NCBI RefSeq assembly: GCF_034140825.1
Contig: NC_089042.1
Coordinates: 27,216,501 to 27,280,500 of the forward strand
Reading direction: 5' to 3'
Origin: Oryza sativa Japonica Group
Taxonomy: Eukaryota; Streptophyta; Magnoliopsida; Poales; Poaceae
Length of the DNA stretch: 64,000 bases
The notes under the pieces are model-generated. The model worked only from the letters and a program-made list of their open reading frames with translations, was not told the origin of the DNA and did not search any database. Shown here in pieces: positions 33,170 through 45,680 of the stretch. Numbering within the stretch: the first letter of the stretch is position 1; every line of letters begins with the position of its first letter. Made by a program: the position numbers and the translations under genes.

Positions 33170-33355
33170 GAATCCCTCCTATCCATACGTAAAACAATGT
33201 ATGCATTAACACATAATAAATTAAGGATTAGCTATTTTTTAAAAAAAGAATTGATATGATTTTTAAGACAACTTTCGTATATAATTTTTTTAAAAAAAAA
33301 CACGTTTAGTAATTTGAAAAGGCGTAGGAAAAATGAAAGAGATGAGTTGGGAAAG
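33170..33355. mobile_element. MITE-like element, copy 2 of the family at 4144
   Basis: Bounded on both sides by GAGTTGGGAA, with the same block order as the copy at 4144-4345: attagctattttttaaaaaa, acaactttcgtatataat, a T/A run, cacgtttagtaatttgaaaa. It lies 140 bp past the gypsy LTR. Confidence 0.6.
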
Positions 33356-33685
33356 TGAAGAAAGGAAGACAATCTAAGGAATTGACAAGGGTTGCGTGCT
33401 AAGTTGTTGTCCCTGTATTACGAGTGTAATTTACTCTTTCATTTTCTTTTTTCATTTCAACAATCGAAACAATCAATTGTATTACTGTATACATCATTAT
33501 CATTACAAATTACCTTCTCTTTTTCATTTTCCGCATCAAATTTAGATTTTAGAATGCTCTTTTAGAGAATGCAGAAATTCTAGATAGAACTCGAAAGCGG
33601 GCCACAACTCACCCCATTTGCGAGGCCAGTTAAGCCTCCCCATGCTGGCCTCGAGATTCGTGCAAGATCTGACGGCCCATGTCGC

Positions 33686-36600
33686 TCAGACCCTCTTCCC
33701 GTTCGCTGCCGCGCCGGCGCCGCCCAGCACGGAGGCGGCCGAGTCGACGTTGGTGAGGAGGTACTCGTAGATCTTCTTCCGCAGCCGCTCTATCGTCTCC
33801 TCCGGCACGGTGTTGCCGCCTCCATTCGCAACGGCGGGGGCGCCGCCGCCGGCCTCCTCGCCGTCGGCGTCGGATTGCGGCGGCGGCGGTTCCGTGGGCT
33901 TCGCTATCTCGCTGAGCCAGTCGTTGACGCGCTTCAGCTGCGGGAGCATCCTGGCGGCGCGGTCGCGATCCCACGGCGCGGCGGCGGCGGCCACGTCGGC
34001 GTCGAGGAACCGCTCGACGAACGCCAGGAACCACCCCCTCGCCTCCTCCCCCAGCCGCCTCGCCAGCTCGCCCCTCTCCTCCGCGCCGCCTCCCCTCTCC
34101 CACTCCGGCGGAGGGACAGGCGCCGCCGCCACTGCCGCAGCGACGGGTCCCACCCTCCCCTTGACCTTGGGCGGGAACAGCCGCGACTTCGCGGGCGGCG
34201 ACGCCTTCGTCGCCGCCGCCGGTCTCGCCGACTCGTCGACGAGCACGACGGCCAGCGGGGAGGCAGCAATGGCGGGTGGCGGCTTGAGGTTGTAAAGGGA
34301 GAACGCGGAGAGGTCGGTGGCGAGCCCGGCGCCCACCCAGGACGCTGCCCGGCGCCGGCGCTCCACCGCGACGGCAAGGGACTCCTCGTCGACGGCTGCG
34401 GCTTCACTGGGTGTTGATCGGTCCGGTGAAGTCGCCGTCGAGGTCGCCGTGGCCTTGGTCAGCGAGTCGGTGACGACGGTGGCGCGGGACATGGCTGCAT
34501 GGAGAGCCAGGAATTGCTCCACCGCCGGCTGCGGGTTCTGCTCCTCCGCCGTCGAGCTCACCTCCGCGTACGAGCTGCATCCAGATCAACACAACAGTGA
34601 AAGGTAAGTTCTTAGCTGTTATTACTGCAACGAACGTAACGAGTAACGACACAAGCAAGGTAAAAATGTTGCAGAAATCTGAACTTCTGCGCTGTAGAAG
34701 TAACCGTATGCAGCATTCAGTAACAATGATCCATCAGTAAAACTCACACATTTTGATCAGATAAAAGCTCATTTGATAAGCATTCAGATCAACACAACAG
34801 TGACAGGACATTTCTTAGTTGTTGTTTCGGCAACAAATGCACCATTCCTAACTACTCCCTCCGTTTCAGGTCATACGACGCTTTAAACTCAATCCGAAAT
34901 CAATAATTGAATATATTTTCATTATAAATTTGTCTTGGGTCGAAGATGTTACTACTTTTTTCTACAAACTTAAAATAGTTTGACTTTGACCAAAAGTCAA
35001 AACGTCTTATAACCTGAAACAGAGGGAGGAGTACACAAATTCTACAACAGTGCATGGTAAAAAGGTTGCAGAAATCTGAACTTTTGTGCTGTACAATCAG
35101 CCATGCATTATTCAGTAACAGTGATGGGACCATCAGTAAAACACACATTTTGATCAGATTAAAAGGTCACATTTGACATTACCATAGTACTACTATTTGT
35201 GAGTTGTGACTAGGCACAGAACTGTCAGAGCACTGCAAGCACCAGTGTGTGAGCAGAAAGTGCAAACTACTTTATTTCATAGTACATTGCAGTGACAAGT
35301 ACTGAATTGTTAGGAGTTCTTGTCTGGCAATGCTTGTCAAGATACAGGAATCAGCAGTTCAGACTGTTTGAGAAGATAAACACTATACAGCCTAGCTTTA
35401 TTCAGACAAGAACAGCTGGCTGTTCCATGCATTGCTAGCATGGACTCCAGGAACTTGTTCAATCTGTCCGTAGAGCACTCAGGAACACAAGCTCAATCCG
35501 AAATCTAAATTCCAAGCATGTGCAGACATAATCAAGCCTTTGTATGGATCAAAAGGAGAGGGAGCTAATTGGTGGTTGGTAATATCATTGCAACTTGCTT
35601 GACAGCTATAGCTGAGGTATTTCGACCTGACGCCGATTGGTCATCGATTATTTTAGAACCCATGTGATATAAACATCAAGAGAGCCATCGATTATCAACC
35701 ATGTTAATAATTAGATGCCATGTGGGACTTGAAACTTATCCATAAAATTGCTTGTTGTAAGCATACAACATGCTAGGACAGGCAACAAAATCCTCAAGGC
35801 CCTGTTTGGATAGGGAGGGCTTGGATTCAAATCTTTGGCTTTGGGTTCAAATTTGAACTAAGTACAAAAAAGAAAATCCAAGGCAGATCATATCAGCTGC
35901 ACATATTACGCACACCATAAGGACATATTTAGGCTGGAAACAAGTTAATGAGCATAGTGTGGCGCAAGCAGTTGACTTGAAGAATTTTCACCTTAAAGTT
36001 AACAAAATTTCTCAAAATAACTACAGCGATGATGCACATGCATACGGCTATGCATACAAAACACAATTTGGAAATAAATACTAATGGTTAGTACTTAGGT
36101 AGTATCAGTATCAGACTAAGAAGTCAAGGAATAGCTCAAGAGAAACAATTCAATATCATTGAAATATCAGGAGTTGGCAATACCTTGAAATGGTGCTGAT
36201 TATAGATTTTGTAGTTGCAACATCACAAAGGATATGTCAGTGAAAAAATTACCTTAAACATCGAAGCAAGTTCTCTGCAGCAGAAGCTTCCTGCATAGCT
36301 TCAACAGCAGCCATTTGTGCTGCATCCCTGTACTTCAGAAGCTCCTGTGAAAAGTTGGATGCAATTAAATATTCAATATGACATTAATGAAGCATTCAAC
36401 AGCTACAGAGAAAAATGATCTCCAATTCTTTCATCCTTCAATCCTCTGGACAGTATGACTAAAATGGTATAGTAAAATTGCTTTGTTGATGCCCAGGGGA
36501 ACTGGAGCCATCATTTCACATAGTAAAACAGGGCTTGTCCATCGTTTCTTTTGTTAAGTATATATTTGTGCAAAGACAAAAATTAAATTAGCACCCTCAA

Positions 36601-38141
36601 AATTGCAAAAGGTTTTGCAATGCTAGACCTATTGTAGCAAACAGCCATAGTGAACACATCAATGAGCCAACCTATGCGAACATGTGAATGAGCATATTCA
36701 TACCTTCCCTAATTTAGCAAGTGAAGGAGGAAGTGATGTCCATGAAGCGCTAGCATCTGTCAACTTTTTGCTGTTTGAAGCAATCTTCACTAGATTTGTA
36801 ATATTTGTGTTGCTTGAAACTCCAGACGTCCTCCTCAAAGGAGAAGAAGGCTTATTCACTATTTTCTCAGAATCATCTGAAGGGGCACTTGCTGAGCTCT
36901 TCCTTGGAGGAGTCTGAATCTTACTGTCATCCTTATGCAATGGCTTCTCTTCTACTAGTGGTTTGCGTCTTGGAGTCTGATAACAAAAGAGCCAGCAAAG
37001 ATTAGTAACTTTGGAAAAAAAAAAGATGGGCAATAAAGGATCAAACATGAATTCAAATGTTACTGAAAGGCTACAATGTGTTAAGGGCTTAAGGCAATAG
37101 CTTAAGTACTACATGAAGGATACTCAATAAAGTAAATCACGCCACATTTGTAGACAAATATAACTGATAAGCGTTGACAACAACCGCACGTACCGATGTG
37201 CTTCTATTCTCAGACTTCTTCTCAGTTTTGGCTGCCTTTGAATCTGAATTTCCTTTGCTCTTTGCTTCTGCATTCCCTTCCCAGCTTCTTCTCAGGGCCT
37301 TTGGTCCCGATTCAATACTTGACATGGTGTTACTAAGCAAGTTACCTGCAGAGGACTTCCTCCCTGCTGTAGTAGCCTTCAAAACAGAAGCAGCTTTCTC
37401 TAACAAGGAAAGCCTAGAAGGTGATGACTTATCTGCTCCTTTTGATTTTGTTCTCTGCTTTATGTCATTCGAGAATCTCTCAAATGATGCCGGTAGAGAA
37501 TAAACGCTGGTCGGAGATGAAGGTGTCGACCTAGCACTGGTAGGTTTTGTCTTTGAGCTGACTACTTCCTTCTTGTCTATAATGCTATTCAATGCTTGTT
37601 TCGAGAGAGAAGAGTTTGATTTGGTTAACTGTGGTTTCTTGATTTCTGCCCCATTGTTTTTCACTGAAGGTTTTAATTTCTCCAATTTGCTCTGCTCCTT
37701 TTCTAGTGATAAAGTACTGGCATCCTTTGACCCGTTGATGGATTGTTGTGCCTTCTTACTTCCGAGAAAAGTGGAGTTTGTTACCACAAGATCTTCTGGA
37801 CTGCCAACACAAGCATGCCGACCTGGAACTGGCCTGACTCCCCTCAAGATTGGCACCGGAGTGGCTGCCTCAAGACGGTCTACATGGATGAACTGTCCCA
37901 ACTGAATTGTGTCGCTCAATATGAGATCATGCTGCTCTTCTGGTAAGGAAACGTATGTTGCGTGCGAGGAATCGGACACCTTGAGATAGAAACCCTGGTT
38001 GGTAAACAGATCACTCCCTGCAAGGGCCGGAACAATGCTGACCACCTGAAGAAGGGACGAACGGTGCTCGCCGGCAACTTTAACATCGCTGTTCATGTGC
38101 TGAAGGAGCTTGAGAAGGACCCCGGGTACCAGCGAAGCCAT
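33686..38141 (-). CDS. DUF936-family plant protein
   Basis: Four coding exons on the minus strand: 38141-37194, 36976-36704, 36344-36253 and 34574-33686. Phases fit and give 733 residues. Residues 1 to about 115 are the DUF936 domain ([20 protein letters not shown], then [18 protein letters not shown] and [18 protein letters not shown]). The middle (about 130-420) is Ser/Lys-rich and disordered, with repeated SP/TP sites that could be phosphorylated. The C-terminal part contains [20 protein letters not shown], matching the conserved C-terminal region of this family (DUF6857). An Ala/Pro-rich, GC-rich last exon ends [11 protein letters not shown]...NGKRV. The molecular function is not established; members are plant-specific. 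A 5' UTR intron is likely (38167-39190). Frames on the other strand in 33810-34417 are shadows. Confidence 0.9.
34855..35031. mobile_element. Stowaway MITE in an intron of the DUF936 gene
   Basis: The ends CTCCCTCCGTTTCAGGTCAT and the inverse ATAACCTGAAACAGAGGGAG are flanked by TA (34853-34854 and 35032-35033). It is 177 bp, inside the intron between the third and fourth coding exons. Confidence 0.9.
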
Positions 38142-39604
38142 TGCTGTCGACTCTAAAGCACATTACCTGCAAATGTTAAGCACAATTCAGAAATCACAGT
38201 AATCATACAGAGGACTTCAAAGAATTATTAGAACTTGAAAGTGACAAAAGTCTAATGAGTTAATAGTCGACAACCTGGGTAGTCCTAACGAAAATGAAAT
38301 CACCAACAACCAAATGTAATAAAGGTTGCAACTTTACAGTGAAACTCAATCCAGGCTAACATGTCGGTAGCACAAACCGTTTTGATGGCTCACAGTGAAC
38401 ACGAAACCAATGCATTTTGTCAGTAAATGCTAACTAGTAATATGGCTGGAAATTGTCACTGGAATTGAAACCAAAGCACAACAATTTGCTACTCCCATTT
38501 TGCTGAACCATAAAAAGCATACCAAACTCAATGAGCACGAAAGGTGCCATTAACTACAACATTTTGAGTGCAGAAAGGAGAAGACAAGTACACCTAGCTG
38601 CCCAACAATACTGCTTGGAATGAAGTCAAGCATCGAATAAATAGAGGTGTACTCGAAATGGAGGCTGCAAGGAGCAAGGACTAAGTAGAGCAATTTTTTT
38701 TCTAGGAAATGCATTTAATTCAATCCGAATGGGATACTATACGAGTACAAGTAAGGTGTGAGCAGATCCAGTGAGGACCTCAAACACAATCAAATAGGAG
38801 TCCCATGATAGAATCAAAGTGGACCTGTCCCAGAACTATATACCAACAGAGATACAGAAGGAGAAAGCACAATCAAATCTTGAGCAAAAGAACCCATTTT
38901 AAGCAGCAGCTGCAGAACTGCCATTGATCGATAGAGTAACAAGCAATCTTCGACTAGCAACTTGTTATGGAATCATCATAGTTCCAAAACGTACTTCAGA
39001 GGGGGGAAAAACAGAACAGAATATAGAAAGATGCTGCTCGAAGAAATCATGGGAGGAAGAGAAGAAAAGAAGGGACATTTCTGACGAACTCCATCAACAT
39101 CACAGATACAAGAGACAAATCTAGAAGCAGCATAAAGAATACAGTAAGATGGAGAAGAAGAAGAAGAAGCAGAGGGACGCGAGCACACACCTCTCAAGCC
39201 TCTCAACACAAGCCTCGCGAATCCCCCCTCAGCCTAATGGCAATCCGAGCCTAATTATCCCCTCCTTGCTCCTCCCGTGAAGACGATCCTTCTCCCGATT
39301 CTTCTTCTACCTCTCGTTCTCAGCCTCTCACCTCCAGTGCAGTGCCGCCTCTCCTCTGCAGAGCCTAACCAATGATTCTTCTTTCTGCCGCTTGCTCTGC
39401 TTCTCCCTCCCCCGCCGGTTGGCTTCTTGCGGCGGTGCCAGTCTCTCTCTCGCTTCGCTTCTCGGTGAAAGAGGAGAGAGGCGACTGTGGTGTGGTGTGG
39501 AGTGTGGAGGCGAGAGCACGCTACGCTGAGCTCTGCGCTGCAAGTCTGCAAGCACAGGGGGGAAGCAGGAGGCACTGTGGCAAAGTTATTTGGGAAAAGC
39601 TTCG

Positions 39605-39606
<2 letters not shown>
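38142..39606 (-). promoter_or_regulatory. 5' UTR, leader intron and promoter of the DUF936 gene
   Basis: A GCAG acceptor at 38167 and a GAGAG|GTGTGTG donor at 39190 mark a leader intron of about 1 kb. The region 39191-39560 is CT/GA-rich and lacks a coding frame, consistent with a 5' UTR exon and a TATA-less promoter. The CT run listed next lies just upstream. Confidence 0.5.

Positions 39607-39643
<37 letters not shown>
39607..39643. repeat. (CT)18 microsatellite
   Basis: 37 uninterrupted bases of CT (GA on the strand of the DUF936 gene). It lies in or next to the promoter of that gene, where GA/CT runs are common in grasses and can bind GAGA-type (BBR/BPC) factors. Confidence 0.97.
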
Positions 39644-39646
<3 letters not shown>

Positions 39647-42600
39647 TGTAGGGATTGTACATGTGGGGCCCGGGAAGTCAGTGGGTGGGTGCCTGGGTGG
39701 TGCTATTGTTGAGGTCAGGCGTCGTTTTCAATGGGGCAAAGTGGAGTTCCAAGGACAATTTGGAGAAAGGGAAAGCCTTTTTTTTTTCTTTTAGTTACTG
39801 CTCCAACTGTGAAAGTTTTCACCCAAAAGTTAAAAAACAATCTTGACATGGTTTTATGCTTACAACATTTGGGTAAACAATGGCAATGCAAAAGCCCTAA
39901 TACACGTCATAAATATCCGACCTTTAGAACGAGATTCGATTGCTCTTTCAAAATATCGATCATCGATATTTCCTGGCATACTTGGATTTAAAGCAAAAGA
40001 AAAATCGTGTTCTAAACAATTTATGATAGAGGGAGCATATTACAAGCTTAAGCTCTATTTCCTCCAACCTAAAATATAACACCCGAAGTAGAGATAGGAG
40101 TATATTCTACTCCCTTCATCCCAATTTAATCATCATCTAAGATGTTTTCAAAATAATAATTATTTAATAAATTGCTTCTTTTTTTATTTGTGTAAAGAGT
40201 ACATGTGCATTGTGAATGCCCCACATGCATACAACAAATCAAGATTGATTTCTATTAGTTCAACCCATACAACATTTAAAGTGTGAATTAACTTGTTGAA
40301 CATGAAGCGACGGAGCACCTTTGATCGATGAGGATTAATTTCAGAATGTTGGATTAGTGTATTTGGTCTTGATGCCCTCTATTTAGGGGATGATCAAATT
40401 AAGATAAAGATACTAGTAAATATTAATCTAGACAAGGGTTTTGTTCAGATTCGTAGTAGTACGACGTGTCTTATTTTGTATTAGGTTGTTATATTTTGGA
40501 TCGGATAGAGTATTTGATATAGTAAGGTTTTGTGTGCTGTTGTCTAAGAAAATTGTAGTAATAGTAGGAGTTTTGCAAGAATTTATTTAGTTTTTGTACA
40601 AAATTTGTGGGTTAGAAACTGACATGGTGGGACCTCCTGGGAGAAGTCAATTTCTCATAAAAGCACCAAGCTCATCTCATATTCATCAGGTCATTAAGAT
40701 GTGGTTGGTTGTGACTTAAGATAAGCACCCAAGCTTGAGTGCAGATCAAGTGTTCTTTTCTTTCTCCTGCAGACTGCAGTAACCATGAAATGGTCCAATC
40801 TAATTTGGTCAACGACTGTACGCAGAATCAAAAATCGGACTACCGACAGTCTGTCTCTGCAGTACTCCAGTTTGACTTCAGATTGTAATGTACTCCAACT
40901 AATCCATGTTATAGAAAGGGTTAAATTTAACCAAACACATTGATATTTTGTAGATTTCAGATAAGTACATTTTCCTGAAAATGATTAATGTTCAGGCCAG
41001 CCCCCATTTTGGTCAAGCGTCAGAATAATACAGTCGCTGCCGATGATTAATTGATAGGGATCTCCTAACCACTGTCGTATAATTTGCATTGCCGGTTGGT
41101 AAACTAATTGCCAGAGTATTTTTATGCCTGTATTATGTCGTCGTGTATTGGAGCCGTCGATATCATTGCACCAGCCAAAGTACTTAGTTTTAATAACTCA
41201 AAATTTTATCATTGATTTGGTTTAGTTCGACCTTATCTGCATGTGGTTCTAGTAATGCAGCAGCTAGTTGATATCATTGATCATACTCTCTACAAGACTA
41301 CAAACATGTGTACACATTTGATATCTTTCACATTCATGTATGTACAAATAAAATTCTGAAGCAGAACAGGATGGAAATTGCAGAAGTTCACTTGAAAAGC
41401 AAGGAACAGAGCTCCACTTTTTCTCGAAACGAAAAACAAAAACCATGCGGTTCTGAACCCAAGTGCTCGAAGAAACAAAAAGTCAGATAAAAAATGGCCT
41501 CGAATTAGTGGCAGCAAGGTACTAACAGTACCATAATAGTACTATTAGCTGTCTCACTCCATTAATCTGGGGAAATTTATGTACTTGTTTTGCCTGCCTT
41601 TGCTCAATTTGCAAGGCATCACTGTAGTACTGTCCAAGAACAAACCTGCTTAATTCGTTCATTCTTTCAGATGAGTTAAGTAAAACCACTTGATCCATAT
41701 GTACAATACCTTCTGTATATATTTTTTTAGAAAATTGATTAAAACCCAGCCTCTACATCTAAATCAAAAGTACATAACCAAAATACAAGAGTAATTAGAC
41801 AGACTCGACTGCTTCTAGTTTCTGGACAGTTAAAACTTTCAGTCTGGCAGCAAAGCAACCAAGTGACACCCATGATGGTGAGAGTGAGAGATGTTAGGCT
41901 GTAGTAGCTTTCTGGGAAATAATTAACCAGTTCAGATCTGCATATTATCAAAAGCATTTGCATTGGTTCATGCATGCATGGATGGCTGCAGCCTAGCCCT
42001 GCATGGATGGTCCATATAGATCATCACACATCACAACAACTGTGGCTTAACTGAAAAACGGTTTGGTGAGCATGTGCTTTCTCCCAGCCTCCCACCAATC
42101 TCAACGCATACAAAAACGGATTTAATCTTGGATTTATGCTAAGTTAATCTCCTTTTTAATACCTCTCGGTTTTGGCATGCGCATGTGGCTGCTGCACAGG
42201 ATGTCGGCGCCAACGTGGGATGTGAATGTGATGCTGCTGCTGCTTCTGCAATAATCACTGGATGACAGGCAAGCATCACACTGCATGCAGACAACCGTAA
42301 CGAAATAAACAGGAGTAGGAGTATAATTTTACAGATCAGATAAATTTGTTGTTTTGAAATATTAATCATGTACTAGATCTGTCCCATTGATCCATCATGC
42401 ACATTAATTCAGGATTTAATGTGCCATTTGGAACACCGGAATGTTTTTAGAAATATTTATGACTTGTCATGGTAGGTAGGTACTGTGAAATTACTGTGTT
42501 CCATGGACTGTTGATAGGATTATTCCATTATCTAATAAGGAGAAAATGGCAGTTGATGAGGAACACTTGAGTAGGCAGTGGATATGGATGGTGGTATTGC

Positions 42601-42890
42601 TACATGTCACATGCGTGGGGGCATGGAATTCTGACTTTCTGAACAGAGCATTATCTACTCCCATCTTGCATGCATCAATTCCCCCCAAATCCAATCTTTT
42701 TCCTACCTGTAAGTGCTGCATTGATCATTCTGTTGTCTGAATCTCTGTTACTCCAAAGAAACAACAGATCTACTCAGAGTTTCAGATAAATTATGTGCTT
42801 TTTAGAGTGCGACATGATGTACTGTTACTGAACAGTGATCGTTGCTTGAATGGCACTAGGAAGTAATCCTATATGGGAAATCAAAATAAG
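39644..42890. other. Long AT-rich intergenic region; no gene seen
   Basis: More than 3 kb without a convincing coding frame or RNA gene. A CTACTCCCTTCATCCCAATTT sequence at about 40108 resembles a Stowaway end, but no matching right end with TA was found. Short frames such as those near 41300 and 42550 lack coding character. Confidence 0.5.
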
Positions 42891-43240
42891 GGCATATTTA
42901 GTTCGAGAAAAAAATGTTTTTGGTGTCACATTGGATGTTTGACAGGATGCCGGAAGGGGTTTTCGGATACGAATGAAAAAACTAATTTCATAACTCGCCT
43001 GGAAACCACGAGACGAATCTTTTGAGCATAATTAATCCGTCATTAGCACATGCGGGTTACTGTAACACTTATGGCTAATTATGAACTAATAATTAGGCTC
43101 AAAAGATTCGTCTCGCAATCTTTCCTCTAATTGCGTAATTAGTTTTTTAAATCTATATTTAATACTCTATGCATGTGTCAAAAATTCGATGTGATGTTTT
43201 TAGGAAAATTTTTTGGGGAACTAAGGTTTCTGACGAAACG
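42891..43240. mobile_element. MITE-like element (TTTAGTTC ends)
   Basis: GGGCATATTTAGTTC at the left is mirrored by GGGGAACTAAG at the right. Inner arms pair: ACGAGACGAATCTTTTGAGC is answered by GCTCAAAAGATTCGTCTCG, and TAATTAATCC and TAATTATGAAC lie close to the centre. It is 350 bp, non-coding, and resembles a very common rice short repeat. The target duplication is not clear. Confidence 0.7.
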
Positions 43241-43845
43241 ATCGATGAATCAATCCATGATCTGAAGTCTGAAGAGAGCATGGCAAGGCATATGCATCAT
43301 GATGGATGGGCTAGGAGTAACAGTTATGGAGTATGGTAAGCTATGATGCAGCCATGCAATGCAAGCCTTGTGCTGCTCCTCGTCATGAATTCATAACTAT
43401 ATCTTGGTGGGATGCAATTACAAAGCAAGTTTAATCGGTACTCCTCCTAGCTTGTAGGTTCTGATGGAAACAAGAGATGGCAGTATATATGGCACTGCAA
43501 ACTGGCTACGCTCGAACAACTGGTGATAGTTTCCGTGATTTGTTGTCAAATTTGTGATCCTTGACTTTGAACTTTAACCCAATGCGATTTATGCTTCATA
43601 TCGATGATTACATGTGTTGGTCCTGAAATTTCTAGAGAATCCAACTGTTTGCATTCTGAGACTGAATTTCTGAAACCCTGAATGAATATGCTGCAATAAG
43701 CAAGTAGTACAGTAAGCATTCTGCGTTGCATTCAGGCCAACTGCCATGCTGCTGCTCTGCGACGAGACCAGTAGACCACAGGGAGAGCAGCAGAAAGAAA
43801 GTCTGTGTCCGGCCCATTTAGTCATCTGGCCCAATATATGGAGAA

Positions 43846-45367
43846 GGAATAAGTTCACTTAAGCTCCCTTAACTTGTCAATTAATTCGATTTTCGTCCTT
43901 CAACCAGAAAAAACCAGATACAACAGGTCCCTCAACTATCAAAACCGGTGCAAAGCAGGTCCCTCAGTGGTTCTGATGGTGGTTTTGGCTGATATGGCGC
44001 TTACGTGACCGGTTTGACTTGGTCCTCGTCCTACGTGGCGGTGACGTGGCACTGGAAGTAAAATATAAAAATAAAAAATAAAAACAAAATGTGGGGCCCA
44101 CATGTCGGTCAGATAAAAAGAAAAACAGTGGCCCGCGGCGAGCGCGCACGAAGATGGCGTTCGAGTGGGATGGCCAGCGAGGAGGTGGCCGCGGCGATCC
44201 ATAGCGGCAAAGTTGGCCTGCTCCGCTACTCTGCTCCGGGCCTCCGGCCGCCGCCCGTCCGGCAACAACAAGAACTCCCCATCTTCCGCGCAACTCCGGC
44301 GATGACGACCGCCCGCGCCGCCGCTCCTCCTAGACCGGGTAGTGTGACGTCGCCGGCCACCACCACCACCAGATATCCTGAGTTGGCAGGTGAGGGGGAC
44401 GCGACCGCCGTCGCCGCGCACCTTGACGCCGGGGTCACGCTACTCGACCTCGATCGGCCTCGACACCGGGGTCACGCCGCCGCCGTCTACTGTCCCGATT
44501 CGCGCTCCATCTCCTCTCGTCGTCGTCCCCGCTGCCTTTCTCGGTCCGGTCCGCCACGTGCATGCCGCGCTCGCCGACCGTGACTAGTGCGCCCCGACGT
44601 CACCTCCCCCGCCACTCCCTTCTCACCCTTCGACCAACCTAGCGACCGCGTCTCCAGCGCCGCGAGCGTCCTCCTCACCATCGACGCCGTCTCCTCTCCC
44701 AACGGCAGCCGCAACCAGGGCCACCTCTCGCCGCCCCTTCCTCTTCCGCCCACAGCCGCCGGAGCCACCTCCCGCTCCTCTCCCTCCCTCCCGTCGGCCG
44801 GCGCGTGCTGCCTCTTCTCCCGCCGGCCGCCCCGACGAGCTCGCCTCCTCCCTCGTGGCGCTCCTATCGACCGCCCTCTCCGCCAGCGCGGCGCGCGCCG
44901 CCGTTCCTCTCCCTCCCACCCGCCGGCCGCCACTCCTCTCCCTCCCTCCTGCCGGCCGTCGCTCCATTCCCGTCGGCCGCCCTCTCCGCCGGCGCGGCGC
45001 TCGCATCGGCCTCCGGATGCCATCTTAAAAGAAGAAAAAGAATGAAAAAGGAAAAAAAAAAGATAGACAGAGAGGATGACATGTGGGGCCCACGTGGGTC
45101 CCACTTTTTAAATATATTTTTGAATGTGAAACTGACATGTGGGTCCCACAGGTTTTATTATTTTTCTAGACTGAATTGCCACCTAAGCGCCACATCAGTG
45201 CCACGTCGGATGAAGACCGAGTCAAAATAACCACGTAGGCGCTACGTTAGCCAAAACCACCATCGAAACCGCCGAGGGATCTTATCTGCACCGGTTATGA
45301 TAGTTGAGGGTCAAGGACGAAAATTGGATTCGTTGATAAGTTAAGGGACCTCTGATGAACTTATTCC
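43846..45367. mobile_element. Mutator-like element 3, perfect 9-bp duplication
   Basis: The ends GGAATAAGTTCACTTAAGCT and (inverse) GGAATAAGTTCATCAGAGGT start arms of about 280 bp that share CGTGGCGGTGACGTGGCAC-like and CATGTGGGTCCCAC phrases. The exact duplication TATGGAGAA flanks it (43837-43845 and 45368-45376). Its 1522 bp enclose a very GC-rich core (44150-45030). The core has long frames on both strands but nothing I recognise, so it may be captured host DNA or a low-complexity stretch. No transposase. It sits about 310 bp upstream of the start codon of the unknown gene, copy B. Confidence 0.93.
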
Positions 45368-45680
45368 TATGGAGAATAGAAACTCGAAGCCCAAGATGGC
45401 ACTGAACTGGTCATGGGCCCATGGGCTCCAGGAGAATACATTATGTGGGTCCCACAGGAGCGGCAGTGCCGGATCGACTGTGTCTCGGAATCGGTGTCCG
45501 ACTCCGAATTCCACACTGAGTTTGGTGCTCATGATAAATTCAGATGCTGGCCCTGATGAGAGCTCAAGCAATTCGATCGCAAGCTCATCGTCGCCATCGA
45601 TCAGAGCGCATTGCACTTGCTGATCCTTAGCTTAGCTTAGCTTCTCCGGTGTGATCCGGCGTCACCGGCGGCGCGCGGCC
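45368..45680 (+). promoter_or_regulatory. Promoter and 5' UTR of unknown gene copy B
   Basis: From about 45490 the sequence matches the upstream region of copy A (phrases gtccgactccga, gataaattcagat, tcgtcgccatcgatcagag). Between that point and the Mutator-like element only about 110 bp of other sequence remain. The transposon therefore now supplies most of the upstream region. Confidence 0.55.

Noticed and set aside
33810-34417. Plus-strand frames opposite the last exon of the DUF936 gene
   Set aside because: Antisense shadows of a GC-rich real exon.
40105-40430. Possible Stowaway element (CTACTCCCTTCATCCC start)
   Set aside because: No matching right end with a TA duplication could be found.
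42160-42290. Possible microRNA-like fold in the GC-richer patch
   Set aside because: No extended complementary arm seen by eye; nothing beyond short GCTGCTGCT runs.
44089-45104. Frames of 140-205 residues in the core of Mutator-like element 3
   Set aside because: Low-complexity R/G/P composition on both strands, no conserved motif and no splice structure; treated as transposon interior.
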